From Pieris napi (lineage: Eukaryota; Arthropoda; Insecta; Lepidoptera; Pieridae): DNA of 64,000 nucleotides. Positions 36,479 to 50,439 of the stretch are shown here, piece by piece. Both the position numbers and the translations under genes were made by a program. Numbering within the stretch: position 1 is the first letter of the stretch; the number at the start of each line of letters is the position of its first letter. The stretch is from the NCBI RefSeq assembly GCF_905475465.1, contig NC_062241.1:3100001-3164000 (forward strand), read 5' to 3'. The notes under the pieces are model-generated. The model did no database searches. It worked only from the letters and a program-made list of their open reading frames with translations, and was not told the DNA's origin.

Positions 36479-37438
36479 AATAATTGAATTATATTAATAC
36501 CAACATAATAATATTATTTTTATAAAGTGGGTGTTTTTGTTTTTTTTTCAGCACTTCCAAGTATACAAACAGCCTTTTGTTTCAGAAACTATAAGACTTC
36601 CGAAGTCAAAGCCACATTAAGAGCCAAATGTTATATCTTAAAAGTTCATCTCACTTTGTAGCCAAAGTCGATAAAATCCGTATAAAAAGCTAATATTAAA
36701 AGTTATATAGAAATATTCCAACTCCAGCCCGCCAGCTGCCATTAACCTAAAACCTTTCGAGAATTTTCTATACGCCAAATCCTTGGGAAAACTTTTAGCA
36801 TTCCTATCCAGGAGGATCTGCATCGCAATCTTAGTAATGCATTTCCAAATGGGCGTGGTCTATAACAGCCAATGTGCACTCAGGCGATATGTAGTACATC
36901 CATTTTTCTAGACCCCTCCCTGCCCCCTCAACACTATAGGAAATAGATACACCCGGTATAACAACGCGAATTTTCTAGGCTCAACTTATAATGGCTAGTC
37001 TCGAGGCTCCGCCCATCGGCACGCTTCGCTGAACTCGCCGTGCGTTGGACTGAGATGGACCGATGAATTAGAAAGAGATAAAACTGAATTTTCTTAAAGA
37101 TAGTTTGTCAGACAATGTTAGTATATAAGAACGGTTGACAATGTGTTGGTATGTAAATGAGATGGTTATTTACGATTGGATGGCCCGAGTTCTCTGTAAA
37201 TTGGTGTCACGACTGAAATATGTGAAAACTTAGCTGGCTTAAGAATATTGCTGGAATCTTTTTAATTGAACAATACGTTTACCAGACTACCATGCACTAG
37301 ACGTTAATAATTGGGCTTAAGTATACAATCATTAACTGAAAATTCGATCAGTCTTCCGAATCGTAAAGCTTTAAAGCTTTGCAGTGTGTTATCAGTCTTG
37401 ATATACGCAGATAGTAATTTAATAGGTAATTAGATACG

Positions 37439-37702
37439 ACGGCTCATTGGTCTAGTGGTCAGTACCCCTGACTGCGAATCCATGGGTCCCAGGTTCGATC
37501 CCCGGCTGAGACAAACATTGATGTGATGAGCATTTGGTGTTGTGCTGAGGTCTTGGGTGTTTAAATATGTATTTATGTGTTTATCTATACATATATAATA
37601 TGTATGTATATCCGTTGCCTAGTACCCATAACACAAGCTTCACCAACTTAGCATGGGACTAGGTCAATTGGTGTGAATTGTCCAATCAAAAAAAAAATAG
37701 AA
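37439..37702 (+). mobile_element. tRNA-derived SINE family B
   Basis: Head GGCTCATTGGTCTAGTGGTC with A box, anticodon-like region CCCCTGACTGCGAATCC, and B box GGTTCGATCCC. Its body is unrelated to family A. The tail GTTGCCTAGTACCCATAACA and TGGGACTAGGTCAATTGGTG then TGAATTGTCC is one I know from lepidopteran LINE/SINE pairs. An A run follows. Only one copy in this window. Confidence 0.8.
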
Positions 37703-38391
37703 TTTTTTATAAATAAGATAATTGACCTAATAAGTATGAATAACATTTTATTTATATTTTCAAGTCTCTAAGTACGTTACGATGTATAATTGACAACCAA
37801 AACATATGTAAATAATGTTTTTTCGAACCCAGTAATCTCGGGCCTTATCAACTACGCCAAAGGGGCTGTGTAAATAAAATATTCAAACCGACAACCTCTT
37901 AGTGTATAACACAATGTTTTTATTAAGTATGTCTTAATAATAGGCCTTCCGTACCTTGAGAAATTAATTCGTCGGCTACTGAGTACACAGACTTAAAATT
38001 TATCTACTAATTTACAAGTGCAATCAACACGTATGCATATAAAATATACAAGAAAATATGATTTCAAAAGTTCCACACATACAACAATTATATTAGAACA
38101 TAAAAATTTAAAACTAACAAGCAAAAGATTGTGAGCACAAAATTATGGTAAGTAAAAAGATTGTAAATAAACATTTTTTTACTTTTTGTACAATATTTAT
38201 CTTATTGACACAAACAATTAATTACAGAGTTATAAAACCAAATCGGGGTAGTTGAAGTACGATTCCTTTTAAGCCCTGTATTATTAGCGATGCAGGAGTT
38301 CAAGGTACAATAAAATGTATTAATATCTTCATTTCCATCGGTTGAAACGAGAATCAATCGACGTTACTTATTTCTTCTATACAAAATAAAC

Positions 38392-38655
38392 AGGCGCTAC
38401 AACCTTTTTAGGTCTGGGCCTCAGATTTCTGTATCTATTGATGATAATTTATCAATCTAATAGGCAAGTAGGCCACCTTTGGCTGACACACGCCGTCGAC
38501 TTTTTGAGTCTAAGACAAGCCGGTTTCCTCCCGATGTTTTCCTTCACCGTTCGAGCGAATGTTAAATGTGCACATAGACAGAAATTCCACAGCCGGGGAT
38601 CGAACCTACGACCTCAGGGATGAGAGTCGCACGCTGAAGCCACTAGGCCCTACTC
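38392..38655 (-). mobile_element. tRNA-derived SINE family A, complete reverse copy
   Basis: In reverse: GGGCCTAGTGGCTTCAGCGT, GGTCGTAGGTTCGATCCCCG, TGTGCACATTTAACATTCGC, GAACGGTGAAGGAAAACATC, CGACGGCGTGTGTCAGCC and GGCCCAGACCTAAAAAGG then TTGTAGCGCC. The two short forward ORFs over it are chance. Confidence 0.8.
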
Positions 38656-41023
38656 TTATTACCTCTATACACTTGCTAGTATCGCGTTCTGAAATTAAAA
38701 ATTGTTACACATGCAAAGATCTACTAATGATGCATATTCAATTTGAAAATATAGCGATCTAAGCTGTTACGAACTCAAACGAAGTATAGTTCGATAAAAA
38801 AACAGGAAACTTTAAAGTCATATAAATCTTAGAGCGCAGTTAAGAAAGTCTTATTATAATACTTTTGCGGCACAATGTTTCTTAGTTTTTACGACGTGGG
38901 TAAAATATTGTTATGGCTGTAGTTACCCCACGGTTGGGGTTTGGGGCGCACTCCCGACCCTCTTAAATTGTAATATTTTGGCTGTAAAATGTTTAAGAGA
39001 AATCGAAGTTTGAAACGAGCTTAAAACACTATTAACATATAAGTATATATGTACTGGGCATATGAGATATAGCATAAATATCCTTCCATAAATCATAACA
39101 GTTTAACACATTTTTTTATCAAATGTGCATTCAACACATTTACATGAAATTTTATAATGATAATAAATAAATGGAAAGTTTTTAATTTTACAAAAACTTA
39201 TATTATTGTATTAACATACACAAATACTAAGTAAAACTATCATAAAGTTTATGCAATACACTTTTAGTTAATAATAAACTAGCATATTCCCACGCGACTT
39301 CAAAACAATGGAAAAATTGTTTTAATATCGGTTCAATACATTACTTTATATGTACAAACAAAGTATACTAATAAACCCATTTAGATAGTCCAATATGTAG
39401 GAGAATCTGTTCTAAACTAGTGCTTTACTAAACTGTACTAAATTTCTCAAAGTACCACACACATACAACACGTATTGTTAGATGAACAAATATCTATGTA
39501 TTTGATTATTAACTAAATACTAACAACCTTTTAAAACACATATAGAATTGCCTATTTTCAAGCCATTCTCTGTTATTAATATAATATTCAACATAATTTC
39601 GTTATAACATGGCACTTGTCGCCTTAATAATAGATCTTTTAATAAAATCAACAAAACAACGTGACACACTTGGTCGGTGTATGATATACATCTCTTAATT
39701 TATCCACCATTATATATCATAGAAATTAATGACGCTAATGCGTTCATGGAATTCAAAGCATTATGGAGCTGCATACGAGCGAAAGTGCACTCAATGGGCA
39801 GGTACTATTCTTTGCATATAAGTGCATGTAATGGTATATGGATAAACCGCACTAAATCTGTCGGCGCGGCATCGGCCATTACTGCTAATGACTTCGGTAC
39901 GGTACCTGCGTCCTTAGGGCTGTGCGATCTATTCTAAATTTTGAATTTGGAATTAAAAATAAGATAAGATATGGGATATCACGTGCTTGATTTGTTTTAT
40001 CACGAAACACTCTGCAGGTGACGTAAATATAATCAAACATCACTTATGGTACAATCAACTGTATAGATTATCAAGAATTACCTTCAAGTCACATCAAGTT
40101 TTCATATAATGTTTATTTATTTATTTATTTGCTCAACGGTATTCCTACAGCTACTTACTAAACAATATTCAAACAATTACACTGTACACAAAAGCCAAAA
40201 ACGGAATTCACATTTAAACATACACAAAGCACATTTTCACCTATACAAATACAAAAAATATACAAAGAATATATGTATTTATAATAAATTCTAAGTTCGA
40301 AGATTCATTGTTCATTATAATATAAATTTAATACAAAGGAAAAAAAATTAAATTATTTAAGATTTTTTTAAACATTTTTAGTTACATGAAATATATCTAT
40401 TTGCTGGTAATTTGTGTTATAATCTGAAGGTATACGATACATGACTGAGTTGCATAAATAGTTTGTATTAGACCGAGGAATTTTAAAAAGTTGGGTTTGA
40501 GTTGTATTATAAGAAGAAGGGAAGATGTTAACCGTATATTTAACCCAGAGGTATTCGATTAGTATTCTACCGAAACAACGATACGAGTATAAATGTAGCC
40601 TTTTTTATTAGAATCATCAAATATTTCATCTAGTTAAATATATCTTCAAATAAATTATTTGTTGTAAATATTATAAGTATTCACAACCCTATCCAGCACT
40701 AGTTCGATGCATCAATGCATCCAGCATATTGCGAGCACATACAGCATAGTATCGCTACTGCCTCTTGCCTCTGATTGGATTTGTGCTGACGTTGATTTCA
40801 GCCGTATTCATTTTATAATTGATTAATACCAAGAAGCAAGTGTTATTTAAATTAAATGAATGTTTATTAGTACTTGATACTTTGCATGGAGAATTTCTGT
40901 ATTATTTAATGAGAAAAATGAATAAAAATGCGCTAATTACAACGCAACTATGAAGCTACGCCCGTAGCACGGCATAGCGGCGAAGCTTGGCTAACGTAGC
41001 ATTGATTATTAGGATAATTAGTT

Positions 41024-41134
41024 TCATAATCATAACTTTTCATAATGCTACACCGCGTAGCATATTGTAGACCATTCCGTAGCACAGCATCTACAAATCG
41101 TAGCGATGAGCATCATTATGAAACTTATGAAATG
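41024..41134. repeat. Possible small MITE
   Basis: AGTTTCATAATCATAAC at the left and GCATCATTATGAAACT at the right are inverted at the outer 11-12 bp, enclosing GTAGCA-rich sequence. One copy only, so the call is tentative. Confidence 0.3.
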
Positions 41135-42134
41135 TTTTATGATGTTATTAATAAACATAATTATTAAGTAAGTCGGTTCATAATGTAATTTACAAGTTTA
41201 ATCGTCACTTGAAGAGTAGTAGTAATTGAAGTACACTATCCTATTTTCCTAATTCAGTAAAACTCTCTTAAATGGTTATTTTTATATAAAGTAATAATAA
41301 TTGTAGTAATAATATAGTGATTTATAATTAACAATAAAATGTAAAAATACATTTCATACCTAAGTCGAAACAAAAACGATTTTTAAATTTGGAATATTGA
41401 CGTAAAAACAAAGTGAACATTTTCAAAAATGGAAATTCAAAGTGAAACAAAAATATTTCCGCGGTACCAATTAATTATAACGAGTAAGACACCTGAGTGA
41501 CTAAAGAACCTTTATTTTTTTATTAAAGTCAACGCCCCTACAAAGGGTGTGAACAGGATAGGCCTAACAGGCGTAAAGTGTAAAATTCTAAAGCTGAGTG
41601 GTCACGGCCTGTGTGTACCTAGCGTGTAATGTGGCCAATGTGTGGAAATTATTATCAGGAAAACGGTTTATTTTCTCTTCTTGTGTACTATTATTGATGT
41701 CATGTAAACATTGAGTGACTATTACTACTTTAGTTCAAGGTAATAAAATTGTACTATGCCATACTTTAAATCCTATTTTATTGAGTAAACTGATCCTACC
41801 AATATATATTTTTTAGTAATACTGGCAGAATACTGGTGAAGCAAAACATCGTAATACTTTGGACTACAATTAGCTTTGTACTTAAATAAAAATGCGCTTA
41901 AATGTTTTGATGTTAGAAATTTCAATGCTAATTAAAAAAAATCTGAAAATATTCTACCGTCCGACGACTCCAAGTAGTTTATTCAAGAGAAATATTCTCA
42001 AAAACGCCTATACTTGTAAATGCTCACTAAAGTATGACTTCTACACTAATCTAATTTAGATATAAATTAAAATGTAGTCAGATAAATGTTTCTTCATGTG
42101 ATTTATTTTATATATACTCTGTTCATTTGTTTTA

Positions 42135-42215
42135 ATTATTTGTATATTATTACTATGTAGGTAAAGAAAAATTATAATTACTGTACATTTGATTTTTATA
42201 TTAAATCCTTCATTT
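42135..42215 (+). repeat. LINE 3' terminus scrap
   Basis: ATTACTATGTAGGTAAAGAA then AATTACTGTACATTTGATTT matches 57048-57096 (ATTACTATGTAGGTTAAGAA, AATACTGTACATTTGTG). Two copies imply a mobile origin. Confidence 0.45.
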
Positions 42216-45200
42216 GTGTTAATAATCATAATAAATATTACATGCACGTTTAGGACATCAAATTATCATCAAATTACACCTGGTTTCAGAGAACACATTG
42301 CTAATAAAGCCTTCTTTGCCAATGCATAACCATCGGTGCGTACAGACATGCATAACACAACATACTTAATACACTATTTTTGTATACAAGCAAAAAACGC
42401 CTATATTATCCATTTCTAAGGTGTAAATTCCCGTGTAAGGAAACATGTAGTTATGCCCATTGTTCGTGGTGATATTTTATTACTGCTCTTGACAATAATG
42501 CATGGCTGAGCTAATGTTTGCTTTGTATCAAGCTGCACTAGCTAGTGACCACGGTATGCTCGAGGCGTGAATGAATAATTTCACATTTCGCTACAGAATG
42601 ACCAATTAAGTGGTCTCATCTATTATGTATGAGGTAAAGGTATCTTGCTTTATGATTTTGGTCAGAATCGATTAATTGGCAATGAACTAGTATATTGGCG
42701 AGTTTATTAGGCCGAAATATTCATTGTATTATAAGCCAGGTTTATTAATATAAAATATAATACTGTGTTAAACAATAAGCTATAGAGGCAAAAACAATTT
42801 GTATAGCAAAGATTTTTCATTGGTAAATGCACTTTATATGGAATCATTTTCGTCTCGAAGCCTAATAAAGCCGTAATATAGCTTTTATCACGAACTTACC
42901 ATTGGAAAAATATATTATTTATTGATAACTGACAAATCTAATGGAGTTTTCAAAGTTCTGTGATAATGTATATTGTCTGCAAGATTGTACTTTTTTATCT
43001 AATTAATAAATTAAACAACACTTTATTAATAATTTTAATTTATATGTTCAGAATACGGTTATGAAGTAAAGAGCAATATTAGCATACGAGTTTCCCATTA
43101 ACATCACGCGCAGATGTCTGCTTCACAATGTCTGCCCTTGTGAGCGCAGAACAGCATTAAATACGTGTCCTGCGGTCAACAGATTGGTTGTAGACATACC
43201 AAGATTTAGACCGAAATTTTGGCTTGACTTGTCCTATCCTTCCAAGATTTATTGTTAAAAAATTTGTGTCTTTATTAGATTATATCTAATAGTTAATGAA
43301 CCTGTTATAAGTGACAAAAGAAGATCGTACTTTAACGCCCAATAACTCATGACATGAAGAAGTATCGGACAACACAAGTGGAAAGTTTTTCGTTTAACTA
43401 GATAATGAGTTTTATTGGGTGTTGTTACGTTTCAAAAAAGGTTATCATCTTAATATGATACCCAATTTACCTCTTCCAATTAGTAGTGTCATTATCGCCA
43501 ATGTGAGTTACTATCACTCAAAATTAGGTTTAAAGGTTCTCAAAAAGGCAAAAAAAATCACTTACATGAGAATAAAACTTTAGATTAACGTTGTAGTTGT
43601 TCTTAAAATAATCACAATAAAAAGATAGCCGTACATGCAACAAAAGTAAAAGTAACCAAAGAAATATGAATTAAAAGTAATTATAAGAAATGAATTTAAA
43701 AGTAATTTTGTCATTTAAAATTAAAGACATAATCAATATCAAAATTACGTAAGCCGTAAGTTAGGTTCATGCGAGATAAGATCTTGATGAACGCACGAAA
43801 CGAATCACAAAATACTTCTAAACCTGCTTTAGTCTATATTTAGGAGTTGATTCATTCGACAGCCACTGCACGTTGCACTGCGGACAGACGTCAAACCCTC
43901 GTGTAAACCGAATTGAAATCGAGCCGTATATAGAACTGCTGTGGAATTAGTACTTAATACTGTGCACGAAATCTGAGAGCCTTTACGTTAAAACATAGAA
44001 TCTAGAACGTTCTAGAACCACCTATAACTTTTGTGTGAATATTTGTAATTATATGGTACCAGTATTTTATTTTCTCTTATATATGTCACCGTAAAACTGT
44101 AAACACCGTTAGATTGTAATCTATCTCGCGAGATTGTAATCTGTCGAATAATTGTGAACTCAACGTACTACTACTACAAGTAAATTTAGGATCCAAATTT
44201 AATTACTAACAAAACTAATAATTGTAAGTAAACTTACTTAATCTAATCCAACTTAAGGATTTTATATTTTTATTTATATACAAAATTGTAGGTAAATCGT
44301 ACAATATACCGTTTGAGGTGTCGCTTTTTTCACTAAGCGTAAAGAAATACTTCTAACTATTGCGAGCATTAAAAACCACCCAGTAGGTGAAAGTAAAATA
44401 GTTTCTTTAAAAAGAACATATTTTACGGACATTTTGGTTAAAATAATCGCGTTTACAAGACTTATTAATAATTATCTATTTTTTCGTCTTCTCCAATTTC
44501 GTTTTATAGAACAAACATACTTAACCAAAACAGGAACTTGAAAACTATTCATATATATATGTATGTGTATCTATATGGAATAGTGGAAGCACGTAACGCG
44601 AACATGATTTTCACGCTATGCACTCAGGCTGGGGTAGAATTTTATACGATTTTTCCCTTCCTACGTGAATATTTTAAGTGTTGAGTGATTTTTGTACTAG
44701 TAGGTTATTTAGAGATTTTGAGCGTATATTTTAATACTAGTAAGCTTTGTATCGTGAAGTTCTCGGAGGATAAAAAAAACAAAATTTTGAAACTACAATT
44801 TTAATTTATTATGAGAGTAACATAACTTGCTTTAATTCTTTTATACCCTACCGCAGAAGACGGCAACTAACTACAGATCCTACCTTCATCATCCGTCGGC
44901 GTCTATTTACCTCCGTGAACTTTTTACACATAAAACACTTTTGTTCTGTGTTTAAAAAAATACATAAAATAAGAAATAGCTTCTATAAACAAACCCAACA
45001 TTGCATTGCTATAACATAGGTACATACGTGTTACATTCAAATAAACATAACTGATATTAACGCCATGTATCGTGTAAACACGGATAGTGATGAGAGCAAA
45101 TTATTACTCGTGTCTTTGATCAAACTTGCCAAATTGGCGGTTTTGGGTGACTGCGGTTTCGGCATCACGTATGGTACGTTCAAACGTATCAGTTTTACAT

Positions 45201-45411
45201 ATATCATAATCTATACTAATGTTATTAGTAATTTGACTATATATCTAACATTTATCATTGCAGGAGTTTAGTTCGCATTGGTAAAACAAAGAAACGCGAA
45301 CGAACAGCCGGTATATGCTAAACTTATATAGTTTTATAAAGCTTTATGTTATTTTAAATGCTGTAATAAAATAAAACTATACTAATAATATAAAGAGCAA
45401 TGTCTTAAGAG

Positions 45412-45690
45412 AGCAGTGTTGGCCTAGTTAAGCATGCGACTCCCATCTCTGAGGTCGTAGGTTCAATCCCCGGCACCAATGGACTTTCTTTCTATGTGCG
45501 CATTTTACATTCGCTCGAGCGGTGAAGGAAAAGATCGTGAGGATTCCGACGTCTTAGACATAAAAGGTCGACGTTGTGTCAGGCACAGGAGAGTGATCAC
45601 CTACTGGCCTATTAGATTGAAAAATTATCATAAAATAGATTCAGATAATTGAGGCCCAGACCTAAAAGAGTCTTAAGGATGTAACGTTTA
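45412..45690 (+). mobile_element. tRNA-derived SINE family A
   Basis: GCAGTGTTGGCCTAGTTAAG head, GAGGTCGTAGGTTCAATCCC B box, CTTTCTATGTGCGCATTTTA, GAGCGGTGAAGGAAAAGATC, GTGATCACCTACTGGCCTAT and GAGGCCCAGACCTAAAAG. A small gap lies after CCCCGGC. Confidence 0.8.
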
Positions 45691-46096
45691 CAGTAGAAAA
45701 CTACTAGTCCTATTTAAAAATTTATCAAGTCCTAATCATTTTAAAACAGCCCATTACAAAAATATATAAAGCGTTTATAATGGACTTTACATACAATTCT
45801 ACATATAATTAGGCTAATCTGAATGCGAAATTAACATCTTGATAGATCAACCATAGTGTTTAATTCATAATTGAGAAAATTAATCATGTTTAAAGAAACC
45901 AAAATAGTTTTATAGAATTTCCATTTGTGGTATGGTACAGATCAAAGAGTCAAAAGTGTTTTTCGGATTCTAACTTGCTCTTGCCTTGACGCCATTTTAA
46001 ATATATACACAGATCATAGCATTGCTAGTATCAAATAATAGCAGTACTAGTGTGTAGTGTGATTTGTCTACACAGAGTAATATATTTAAAAAAAAA

Positions 46097-46288
46097 CCAG
46101 TGGCGCTACAACCCATAAATTCTGAACCTGAGATTACTGTATCTGTTTCGAGATCATTTGTTTTATCTAATACTCCATACCTGGTGATCAGCCTTCTGTG
46201 CCTGACACACTCCGTCGGTTTCCTCATGATATTCCTTCAACGTATGAGCGAGTGTTAAATGCACACATAGGCGGAAAGTCTCTTAACT
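46097..46288 (-). mobile_element. tRNA-derived SINE family A, 3' part
   Basis: In reverse it has ACTTTCCGCCTATGTGTGCA, TTTAACACTCGCTC, CCGACGGAGTGTGTCAGGCA, CAGAAGGCTGATCACC and the GTAGCGCCACTGG end. The tRNA-like head is missing. Confidence 0.7.
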
Positions 46289-46578
46289 CGGCAAAATATA
46301 TTGGCATTTTTCTAAAAACCATTTTTAACGTAAAAAACTAACAAGTTTGTTAGCAAATTGTAGTTTTGCCATCTGACATGATAGGTTCGCTTTTGACGCG
46401 ATATCCGAGTTATAACCGAATTTATACATGAGTAAATTTGTTTTTTACGATATAAATTCATTCTAATAAAAATGATATAACTAAGGCTGGTGTCTGCCGC
46501 CGGTAACTTCCAATAGGACGATGCCAGTTTTACGTTTTTGTAGGTAATTTCGATACAGTTCTCCCAAGATTCGTAGCG

Positions 46579-46636
46579 CAGCCTTGCGAAAACCACTGTG
46601 AGAGTTCGAAAAGTGAGCTACAGAATCGCATGGCCG
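46579..46636. mobile_element. Foldback MITE family M1, partial
   Basis: Keeps CAGCCTTGCG joined to AAAACCACTGTGAGAGTTCG and AAAAGTGAGCTACAGAATCG then CATGGC. Nearly all of the left arm is deleted. Confidence 0.6.
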
Positions 46637-46639
46637 ATG

Positions 46640-49600
46640 TGACCTTGGTAGGCACAAAAACTCGACTTTAAGGACATATGTACTTTAAAATCAATTTTCT
46701 TATAGTATTATAAATTGTAAATATTTTTATTAGTTCCATAGCAAATTATCGATTCGATCGATCGATAGCAAACACGAAAAAAATATCCTATTATAAACTT
46801 ATAATTTTACATAATTTTAAATTTTTCCCGGCGTTTCGCGTGCTTTACTGCGTGCGTGGTCACGGTGACTAATTTAGTTTATAATAATACATAGCTTCAA
46901 TCCGTTAAAAAAGTGTTTTATTTAAATGTGTACAATTCTAAACTTCTTGATTAGACGTAACAGTAAGACAAAATTAACTTCTGTTTTCAGAACAAATTAA
47001 TTTTCAGACAAAATAAGTTTTCTGGTGTAATACCTATGATTAAATACAGTGAATTTATATTATTTAGAAGTGAGACAAATGTGACTCCGATTGTATTATT
47101 ATCTAGCGAAATAGTATAAAAAATAGTTTTAAATCAATTTACATTACACTGAAAAACCTATATATTTAATGAAAAGACGATTATATACAAAAGTATTTTA
47201 TGTACCATTTTAACATAGTAAATTAGCGTTGTCGGGTCCGTCCGTTGCAATCAATAGCCGATTAATCAGTAGCGCCCGCGCAGCCGCGCATGAAATCTTA
47301 CAAAAAATCCTCGCAGGCTCACGCACTACTGGACTTGATTTAGGATTAGACTACGGAGGGCGTGGAGTAGTTACGCAATGTACTTTAACAAAACGATGTT
47401 TTTTATAGCAATAACTAGATTATTAGAAAAGTCTCAATACATCAAAATTAAAATATAATTTAGTCTTGAGGTTATTTAATAATTAAGGCTAATAAACGAC
47501 GGACAGGAAACGGACAGGAAAACAATAAATAATCCCTCACTCTTTTATAAAATGTGCAACTATAGTTATAAGAAATAATAGTTTAAATCTGTCATTATAA
47601 TAGTTTACTGTTTACCCATTTACAGTTGGTACTGCCATATTCCTTCAATGATAGATGGTTGTATTGAATTTGTAATTATTAATAGATAAAAAATCATAGG
47701 TGTTTTGTTTAAGTGGTGTGTTTATTTCTTCAACTGTATTTTGGTGATGCTGAACAAAAATCGTTAATTTAGTAAATTCTTTTGTTTTTAAACAACATTA
47801 TTGTTAGCGCAACCAACCTATACTCTGTGGCTGATAATTCTATAGTAAAGAATTTAAAGTGATTGTCACCATCCAGAGTAATAAATAAATATTTTTCTAT
47901 TATTTTTATCAAATGTATCCATAAATTTTTGATGAAAAGGATACATCATCTGAATCTCATATAATATGACCTTTGTTCTATTTTAATTTCGGATCATTTA
48001 TGAGAAATAAAGTAGTTTAAAAAAAAACTTTCGAAATTTTTTGTCACAGACCTGTGTAATCATTGTTCAACAACATGGTTCTGTCTGGTCACAATAGGTT
48101 AGTTCGAAAAACTGTGAGATAATCTTTATAAGTTTAGATTAGGCCAAATATTAACAGATATAAAGAAATCGTACTAGACAGCTCCATAGATTTGTAGCAT
48201 GTCGAGAAGGGTAGGCTGCGGGATGTCGATAACAGAGGTACATAAATCATTGCCTCGCAAATGTCTTGTCGTTGCCTGCACTCGATTTGCCTGCCCCGCC
48301 TATAATCCTACGCACAAATTGATAATTGTGACGATGCGTTTTCTGTACGCTATGGACCGTGGAGGTTTTGCATGTGTAGCCTTTTTGCGGCTCTTTGGTT
48401 AAAGACAAGTAATTATTGTATAGAATCCATGAATTTCTCTGTTCTAGTCCATAAGTAATTGTACATTAACAAACGTGGTCCAAATCAGAGACTCTAATAG
48501 GAACTAGATCTAAAAATAGTTTTCATATACAAATGATTACCAAATATTGATAAATGTCAAAATCATTTTCTTCGAAAATTACACATGATAATTGGCAATT
48601 GATTGTTTTTTATTTGAAATATTCAAAACACAGTTCTTTATTAAAACAACAGTCTGTTATTTATTATAAAACAAAAAATACTTTTTAAGATAACCGCTTT
48701 AATATGTTTTTTTTTAATTTCAACCAGCCGGCCATTAAAAAGTTATCATGACGTCATCGAAGACAATATCTGCATGTAAATATTTTACATTATTTTCTCT
48801 TTAAAATTATTAACACAGATTTTGATTTCTGATATATGTAATGCGTGTGTAACAGTAATTATAATCAGTATTACAGAAAATAACATAACACGTCTAACAA
48901 ATGTGATGTTATCGCTGTAATTCAATTTTTGGAACACTAAGAAACTACCTCCAATATTACGAAATCAATTAAAGCGACTTCTTAAGGCGGTATGTGCCTT
49001 GGAAGCCCTAAATAATTTAATATGTTACAAGCGTGTGACGTCACGCGTGTCGGCATGTCTGTTACAGCGGGAATACACGCCCCGTTGGGCCGTTTAATTA
49101 ATTCTCAAATAGCTGAATATATTCGCTACGAATTTTATTTTACCTGACTTATTGTCTATATATTAAAAGCTTGAAGAAAAATTTAATTATTGAGCTTTAT
49201 ATAAGTGTATGTATGAATTATAATTGAATGGGACTAGACACGTTTTTGTATCGATCATGATTGACAAGGTATTTTCGTTGTATACCAAATAATTTATTTT
49301 ATCGGAATCTAAGTTATATAAAGTATTGCATTCAATTTTACCTTTGGTATTATTTTTTATTTAATTAAACATATAGCCAAAACGGATAACACCATATACG
49401 TTGCAAGCATTTTTGCGAGATCTCTAAAATCCATTCGTTGGAATCTCCTTCGAAAACGCAGGTATGAAGATAATATGGAATAAGTCGACGGTCGCATACA
49501 CCTCAGTATGACTAGCCCTATGGTTGGGTAAATTTAAGTTAAATATTTTAGTCGGGTCAGTCAATATAGTTGTTCCTTAAATCATGCAGAAACATTCTCT

Positions 49601-50030
49601 GCTCTTTTATTTAATATATAATGAAATGAAGGAGGCATTATTATATTTCAAAAATGTCATGTTATTTTTACTTACTCAATAGGTCGTTCAATGTGCCATA
49701 TAAATAGGTATGAAGTTTGTGTAGTTATGTTTAAAAAAAATTGAAATAACAAAAACAATTTACATTACTATGAATAAAACAATAAACCGAGGTTATTTTG
49801 AAGTTAATATCATATATTCTAACAATGTCTCACAATCTAAATTTTTTACTGTTTATAAATTTCTTTTTGATTCATAGACTTTGTTAATATAAAATTTTAC
49901 ACTCCAACGATAGTGTTTTTCGCATTTCCTATTTCACAGACAAATCGAATCTAGTCATGTGTCAACCTCATAACATAGGTACATTTGCAGTATTTCAGAA
50001 TATAATTCTATCATATAATAAATCTGTATT
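46640..50030. other. AT-rich noncoding stretch
   Basis: No supported gene. The GC-richer segment 49030-49095 carries TGACGTCA, and another TGACGTCA occurs near 48749; both could be chance. ORF 48199-48402 has no recognisable features. Confidence 0.35.
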
Positions 50031-50034
50031 ACTC

Positions 50035-50312
50035 CAGCCTTGCGATTCTGTAACTTTTTAACTTAAAAAAAAAAAAAAAAAAAACTCACTTTTCGAACTC
50101 ACACAGCGGTTTTTGCATCGGCGGTCGCTCTCAAATCAGTCGTGAAGCAGTCATTTTATGATTTGGCATTCTGATAAACAATAAACTACAAGCTCCCACC
50201 TTTTCAGAATGCCAAATCATAAAATGACAGCTTCACGACTGATTTCAGAGCGACCGCCGATGCAAAAACCGTTGTGTGAGTTCGAAAAGTGAGTTACAGA
50301 ATCGCAGGGCTG
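50035..50312. mobile_element. Foldback MITE family M1, longest copy
   Basis: Two arms of about 105-110 bp that are near-perfect inverted complements: GCGATTCTGTAAC and CTCACTTTTCGAACTCACAC, AGCGGTTTTTGCATCGGCGG, TCTCAAATCAGTCGTGAAGC, CATTTTATGATTTGGCATTC and their complements. A spacer of about 30 bp (CAATAAACTACAAGCTCCCA) separates them. The left arm is split near 50053-50085 by a 20-A run with a short TTTTTAACTT prefix. No ORF. Confidence 0.85.
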
Positions 50313-50439
50313 TACTTGTAGACGCGGACTAAAAGCTCCACAAATTAAGGGTCAATCAATTTGCGTTTGGGAGCAAATTGTCTTATGGGTCGATTCAATT
50401 ATTTCAAATTAATTTGTAAGAGTCGATTTACGGTTCATT

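Larger units (their letters stand above)
38660..45400. other. Long AT-rich intergenic stretch without a supported gene
   Basis: Contents noted: GC-richer pieces at 39780-39930 and 45065-45170 in which short frames stay open but show no recognisable protein; and a palindromic AGATTGTAATCTATCTCGCG then AGATTGTAATCT at 44111-44142. The last is a small inverted/direct repeat of a type seen in insect MITEs. Nothing else is clearly functional. Confidence 0.35.

Noticed and set aside
44111..44142. Repeated AGATTGTAATCT units considered as a CRISPR-like array
   Set aside because: Only two units around a palindrome; this is a eukaryotic genome and the form fits a small MITE end.
45065..45271. 68-residue ORF with a favourable start context
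   Set aside because: Opening residues are plausible, but the end is low-complexity AT-rich sequence and no further exon could be chained to it.
48199..48402. 67-residue ORF
   Set aside because: No recognisable domain, no splice partners, and a composition that can occur by chance.
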